A stretch of 64,000 nucleotides of DNA from Tubiluchus corallicola (lineage: Eukaryota; Priapulida; Priapulimorpha; Priapulimorphida; Tubiluchidae). The notes under the pieces are model-generated. The model was given only the letters and a program-made list of their open reading frames with translations. It was not told where the DNA came from and made no database searches. Below, piece after piece: positions 56,150-64,000 of the stretch. Each line of letters begins with the position of its first letter. Positions within the stretch are counted from its first letter, which is position 1. Location of the stretch: the NCBI GenBank assembly GCA_030141605.1, contig JAQGDQ010002379.1, positions 62,001 to 126,000 of the forward strand, written 5' to 3'. The position numbers and the translations under genes are program-made.

Positions 56150-56572
56150 GGGGGTGTGCTCAAGGGGCCTGGGCCCTCCCTTTCACAGTAACAGTTACAA
56201 CACACCAAATGAATATTTTCTCTGAATTATACGCATTACAACGATTTCCTAAATCCTAAAGATGCCTTATATCTGTAAAACTCATGTATCACCAGAAAAC
56301 AAATGTAAATGATTGTACATTCATGTATGCTGTATAATGTTTATCAATATATTGGCATGTAATCTTAAATCAAAGGTGAAATGAAACCTGTTCTAAACTA
56401 GTGAGCGTCCTTGAAGAAATGGCTTTTAGAAGGCAGAAAAGTGGTCGAAATGCAGTAAAATGTGTTGTTGTCCGGGTGGACCTCGTTGGGGAGCTTACAC
56501 CGCTCCCCCAACCCCCGTAAGTGCTTTTCTGTTGGACTCACCGTTGTTCTAAAACCTGTATCCGCCCCTATA
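56150..56572. mobile_element. Possible hAT-like element
   Basis: CAGTGGCTGATTTAGGGGG at the left and, as reverse complement, AGGGGCGGATACAGG at the right resemble hAT ends of the CAG-GGCGGATCCAGG kind. A clean 8-bp duplication was not found. Confidence 0.4.
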
Positions 56573-57260
56573 TTACATAAGCGGCTATAACTAATACGGG
56601 AACAGAGAAATAGAAGCATTTGAAAACATAATTATATATCCGTTAGTTATATACATTTGTAGATCCTTTTAAACTATGTCTTGTTAATTGCTATACTACA
56701 AACGCTTGTTTTTTTTCTGTATTTAAAAATAAAATTGTCATAAAACGGAATGTTGCAGTTGGTTACACTTATTTAATGTGAGCAGTGTGCTGTGTTGCGG
56801 GGAAAAGCAATGCATACTACTACTGTTGTTTCCAAAATATTTAAAAGACAAGAAAAAGGGTACCTGATGTAGGTTTCAGAAAAATCGCCTTAAAAATTAT
56901 ACTACTTTACAGCAATTATATGTGTACATAGTGCTTGCGTTGAAAGGAATTTTTGTTTGTTTTCATTTTAAATCTTCTGCAATACTGTTCTGACGGCGCC
57001 ATTACATGACGTCACTACGACACGAAAATCAGGGGAAGAAAAGGCATTGCTAAATTATTTCCAAAAAAATATTCCATGCATATCCATATTACTTACCATT
57101 TCGCTTAACTGCTGGAAAGACTTATGTAACTAGAAATAACAATTTAAAATATTCGTGCCAATTGGTAAAATGTCGCTGAGTCACCCTTCAGGGTGCGCCA
57201 CTCAGTAACCAAAATGGTATTTCTAATCTTATTGACAAGATACAGTAATTTAAAATTTTA
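56573..57260. other. Intergenic, nothing recognised
   Basis: No supported exon or repeat. Confidence 0.45.
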
Positions 57261-57269
57261 CTTAGTTAG

Positions 57270-57372
57270 TAACATGTATGCTAGGATGCTCTGATTATTT
57301 TTTCAAAAATTACTCAGTGTTATCTATGCTAGGATGCTCTGATTATTTTTTCAAACTTTGCTCAGTGTTATC
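57270..57372. repeat. Tandem duplication, 51-bp unit
   Basis: ATGCTAGGATGCTCTGATTA and CTCAGTGTTATCT occur twice in tandem. Confidence 0.85.
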
Positions 57373-57839
57373 TAAACTTGTTTCAAACGACCTACCATCA
57401 AAATGGCTGCCCCTAATGGTCATCGCGGGAGTAAATTTACACACTTTATTCAGCGTTACAGCCGACGCAAACGACGATGCCGACTGCATGCAAAAAGACA
57501 GTGTGTAAATGGTATAAATTTCAAGACGAATTTTTTAAGCTTTATGTAAGTGGAGGTTTTTCTTGTGCTTTAAAAATTTACTTTTAAAATAATCTACAAC
57601 CTCCTTGCATGAACGTAGTTTCTTCTTGCAAATCTCTGTCTCATTTCCATCCTAGTGACCCATCAACTTATACCGGCCAATAATTAATATTACACTCGAG
57701 GGTTAGCAACCAGGAAGAGATTGTCAGAGTGCACTTAAATGTATCCAAGGTTTTTGATTGATTTCAACATGACGGTTTTTTTTCAAATTACATGCAGCCC
57801 ATTATTAGATTGGCTAAAATAAAATAATATTTAGAGAGC

Positions 57840-58015
57840 TGTCATCAAAGTGTTGTCATTAAGGGATCTGAATGCCTCAGAAAGGATTCACGTAGAGGCG
57901 GGAGTCTCCAAGGATAGATTCTACGCCCACTGTTGTTTTGGTGTTCATTAATGACACATCTGCAAACTTGGAGAATACTCTTCGTTGTTTACATACTTTT
58001 TTCTAACTCTCTCTC
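57840..58015 (+). pseudogene. LINE reverse transcriptase fragment
   Basis: Frames read VVIKGSECLRKDSRRGGV, then ILRPLLF and VFINDTSANLENTLR with frame shifts between, matching the GVPQGSILGPLLFLVFIND block of LINE reverse transcriptases. A stop replaces the Ser codon. Too short to assign to a clade. Confidence 0.65.
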
Positions 58016-58502
58016 TTTTTTGTCCCCTGAAAAATATTAGCCTTGCAGTTGAAATCCTAAACTGTGACATTACTAAAATTCAAAACTTGGTATTCAAAGT
58101 GGTTAATAACAATGATGGTTCAAAAGTAGTTCAGTAAAATGCTGGAGGTATAATACTTTTTTCGTAATGCTGAAAATGAAGTAATGAATTGTATTTTCGA
58201 CTATTAACACAGTGGCTTGCTCAGTGCTGTGTTATCTCCCGGAAACTCTATATCGAAGACAAAACCGACTGCAATTCTTTTAACACGTTAGTCTATTCAG
58301 GTATGTTAATTTAGTCTTTTTATTTTATTTAATTAGCTTTTATTCTGGGAAGACTTATTGCATAGTGATTGGTTTTTCTTTCTATTCAGTCGTGGTAATT
58401 TTTTATAGCTTGTTATATTTTAAATCAATGATGTTTTGCTTTTCATTTTCTTTTTTTCACTCTGGTGACCTACTGCCTTAACATTTTATCTGTAATATTC
58501 AT

Positions 58503-58526
58503 CTGATGAGGCCGTTAGGACGAAAA
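58503..58526 (+). other. Hammerhead-like core motif
   Basis: CTGATGAGGCCGTTAGGACG followed by AAAA has the CUGAUGA and CGAAA boxes of a hammerhead ribozyme around a short imperfect stem II. Stem III is not convincing. Such motifs occur in Penelope-like and some other retroelements, which would fit the mobile debris around it. Confidence 0.3.
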
Positions 58527-59060
58527 CTCCTGAAATAAATAAGTAATCTATTGTGAGATTATAAAGTGCATTCAACGTTTTATTCAGGCTAAAGATGGCA
58601 AGCCTCATGCGCATTTTTTTCACATTTTAGATGATTTAAAAAATTTGGCGCACGTTATTCCAAAACCGGTAGCCCTTAAAACAGCGCCCTCTTGCCCACG
58701 TATAAAACAAGTCTAGCATGACCTTGTACTTCAGTAGTCCACTCATAAGTGAGCTTAAAAATAGGTTTATTTCCGAATTTGCGAGTGCCGTTGCGCTCAG
58801 TTAAAGCTTGCTTGTGAGTCTTGTACATAACAGGCAGTACTGCTTAGCAATAAACAGTCAAATCTCGATATTAGCGTTGATTACATCATTTAAATGTGTT
58901 GATTTACATCTACAAACGTTATATTGTAGACACGTGTATAAAAAACACGTCTTCAAAATTAGTGCGACGCTTTCAAATATCCCAAGCGGCCAAGGCAGTG
59001 AAATCTATTTTTAAAAAAATTGCAGTCTGTTGTGTTTAATGCAGCAACATCGACATTAGC

Positions 59061-63420
<4,360 letters not shown>

Positions 63421-63429
63421 GTTTGCAAT

Positions 63430-63796
63430 AATTAGATTAGATTAGATTATTATGTATTACGACAGCAAGGCTATAAATTACATAAAAATAAACATACAGT
63501 TAAAAGTACATTTACAATTATAATTACAAAAAAATATCTAAAACTACAATCATTAAGAAATAATAAAAGTACTAGAAAAATTCATTCTTAGACGTGTAAC
63601 ATTTTACCTTCGTTTTACCCAGCGGTTTGGTTTCAGTTGTCTACAGCTTAACGCCTATACGAATGTCAAATATTCGAATGTGCTTAAATATTAGAGACTG
63701 AAAATAGATATCTGAGTTCAAAATACATTGCACATAGAAGTTTTGCGAATTTTGTAGCCTAACAAATAGAGAGAAAGCTTAGCGTCTAACTATAAC
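63430..63796. other. P450 gene C intron 3, first part
   Basis: Begins with TTAGATTAGATTAGATT and a minus-strand retroelement-like 3' segment; otherwise nothing recognised. Confidence 0.4.
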
Positions 63797-63943
63797 ATCA
63801 AAAGTAAGGGATGTCGTAATCCAAGTACACATAGTTATATTGAAAGTTCAATCATTATCAGCTATAACTGATCTTTCAATATAGCTGATTGAACTTTCAA
63901 TATAAGTATGTGTACTTGGATTACGACATCCCTTACTTTTGAT
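63797..63943. mobile_element. Fold-back element with about 60-bp arms
   Basis: ATCAAAAGTAAGGGATGTCG at the left mirrors CGACATCCCTTACTTTTGAT at the right; the arms are nearly perfect across about 60 bp with a short centre. A MITE-like palindrome, capable of a very stable hairpin if transcribed. Confidence 0.85.
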
Positions 63944-64000
63944 TTTATATTAATGCGGTAGAGTTGTAGGCAACAACTTGCATATGTAACGTGCAAAAAT

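Overview
The window is AT-rich nuclear DNA from a multicellular animal, most likely a cuticle-bearing invertebrate. The support is multi-exon genes with GT-AG introns, a secreted GH18 chitinase ending in a CBM14 chitin-binding domain, clustered CYP2-clan P450 genes, polymerase III 5S rRNA repeats, and relics of BEL/Pao, LINE, hAT and Tc1 elements. I cannot name the species from sequence alone. No bacterial features (operons, Shine-Dalgarno sites) are present.

Layout. 1-5.3 kb: intergenic, with a 36-bp minisatellite inside a long inverted repeat and one copy of a dispersed repeat. 5.3-15.1 kb (+): an eight-exon chitinase whose last exon carries about 42 copies of a 42-bp repeat encoding a His/Glu/Tyr/Pro-rich 14-mer. 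16.2-18.5 kb (-): a three-exon gene for a secreted Tyr/Gly-rich protein of about 200 residues, convergent with the chitinase, with its start codon apparently split by an intron. 20.7-26.6 kb and 34.0-35.6 kb: 5S rDNA repeats (about 823-bp unit), each also holding a degenerate 5S-like copy in the spacer, interrupted by a BEL/Pao fragment, a LINE tail and a 17-bp minisatellite. 28.1-30.0 kb (-): a small glycine-rich secreted peptide gene. 30.3-32.6 kb: a LINE reverse transcriptase relic and an orphan C-type lectin exon. 37.1-63.4 kb: three CYP2-clan P450 genes; A (-) and B (+) are divergent with 339 bp between start codons, and C (+) runs off the right edge. B has a premature stop and no splice donor in exon 3, so it may be a pseudogene.

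How the genes fit together. The chitinase and the two small secreted proteins all look like extracellular, cuticle or matrix type products. The P450s are ER-anchored monooxygenases and form a separate local gene family with the same intron phases and nearly identical exon lengths. Much of the rest is tandem or mobile DNA. The most unusual object is the chitinase with its long, internally duplicated His/Tyr-rich repeat between the catalytic and chitin-binding domains, combined with two changes at conserved active-site positions.
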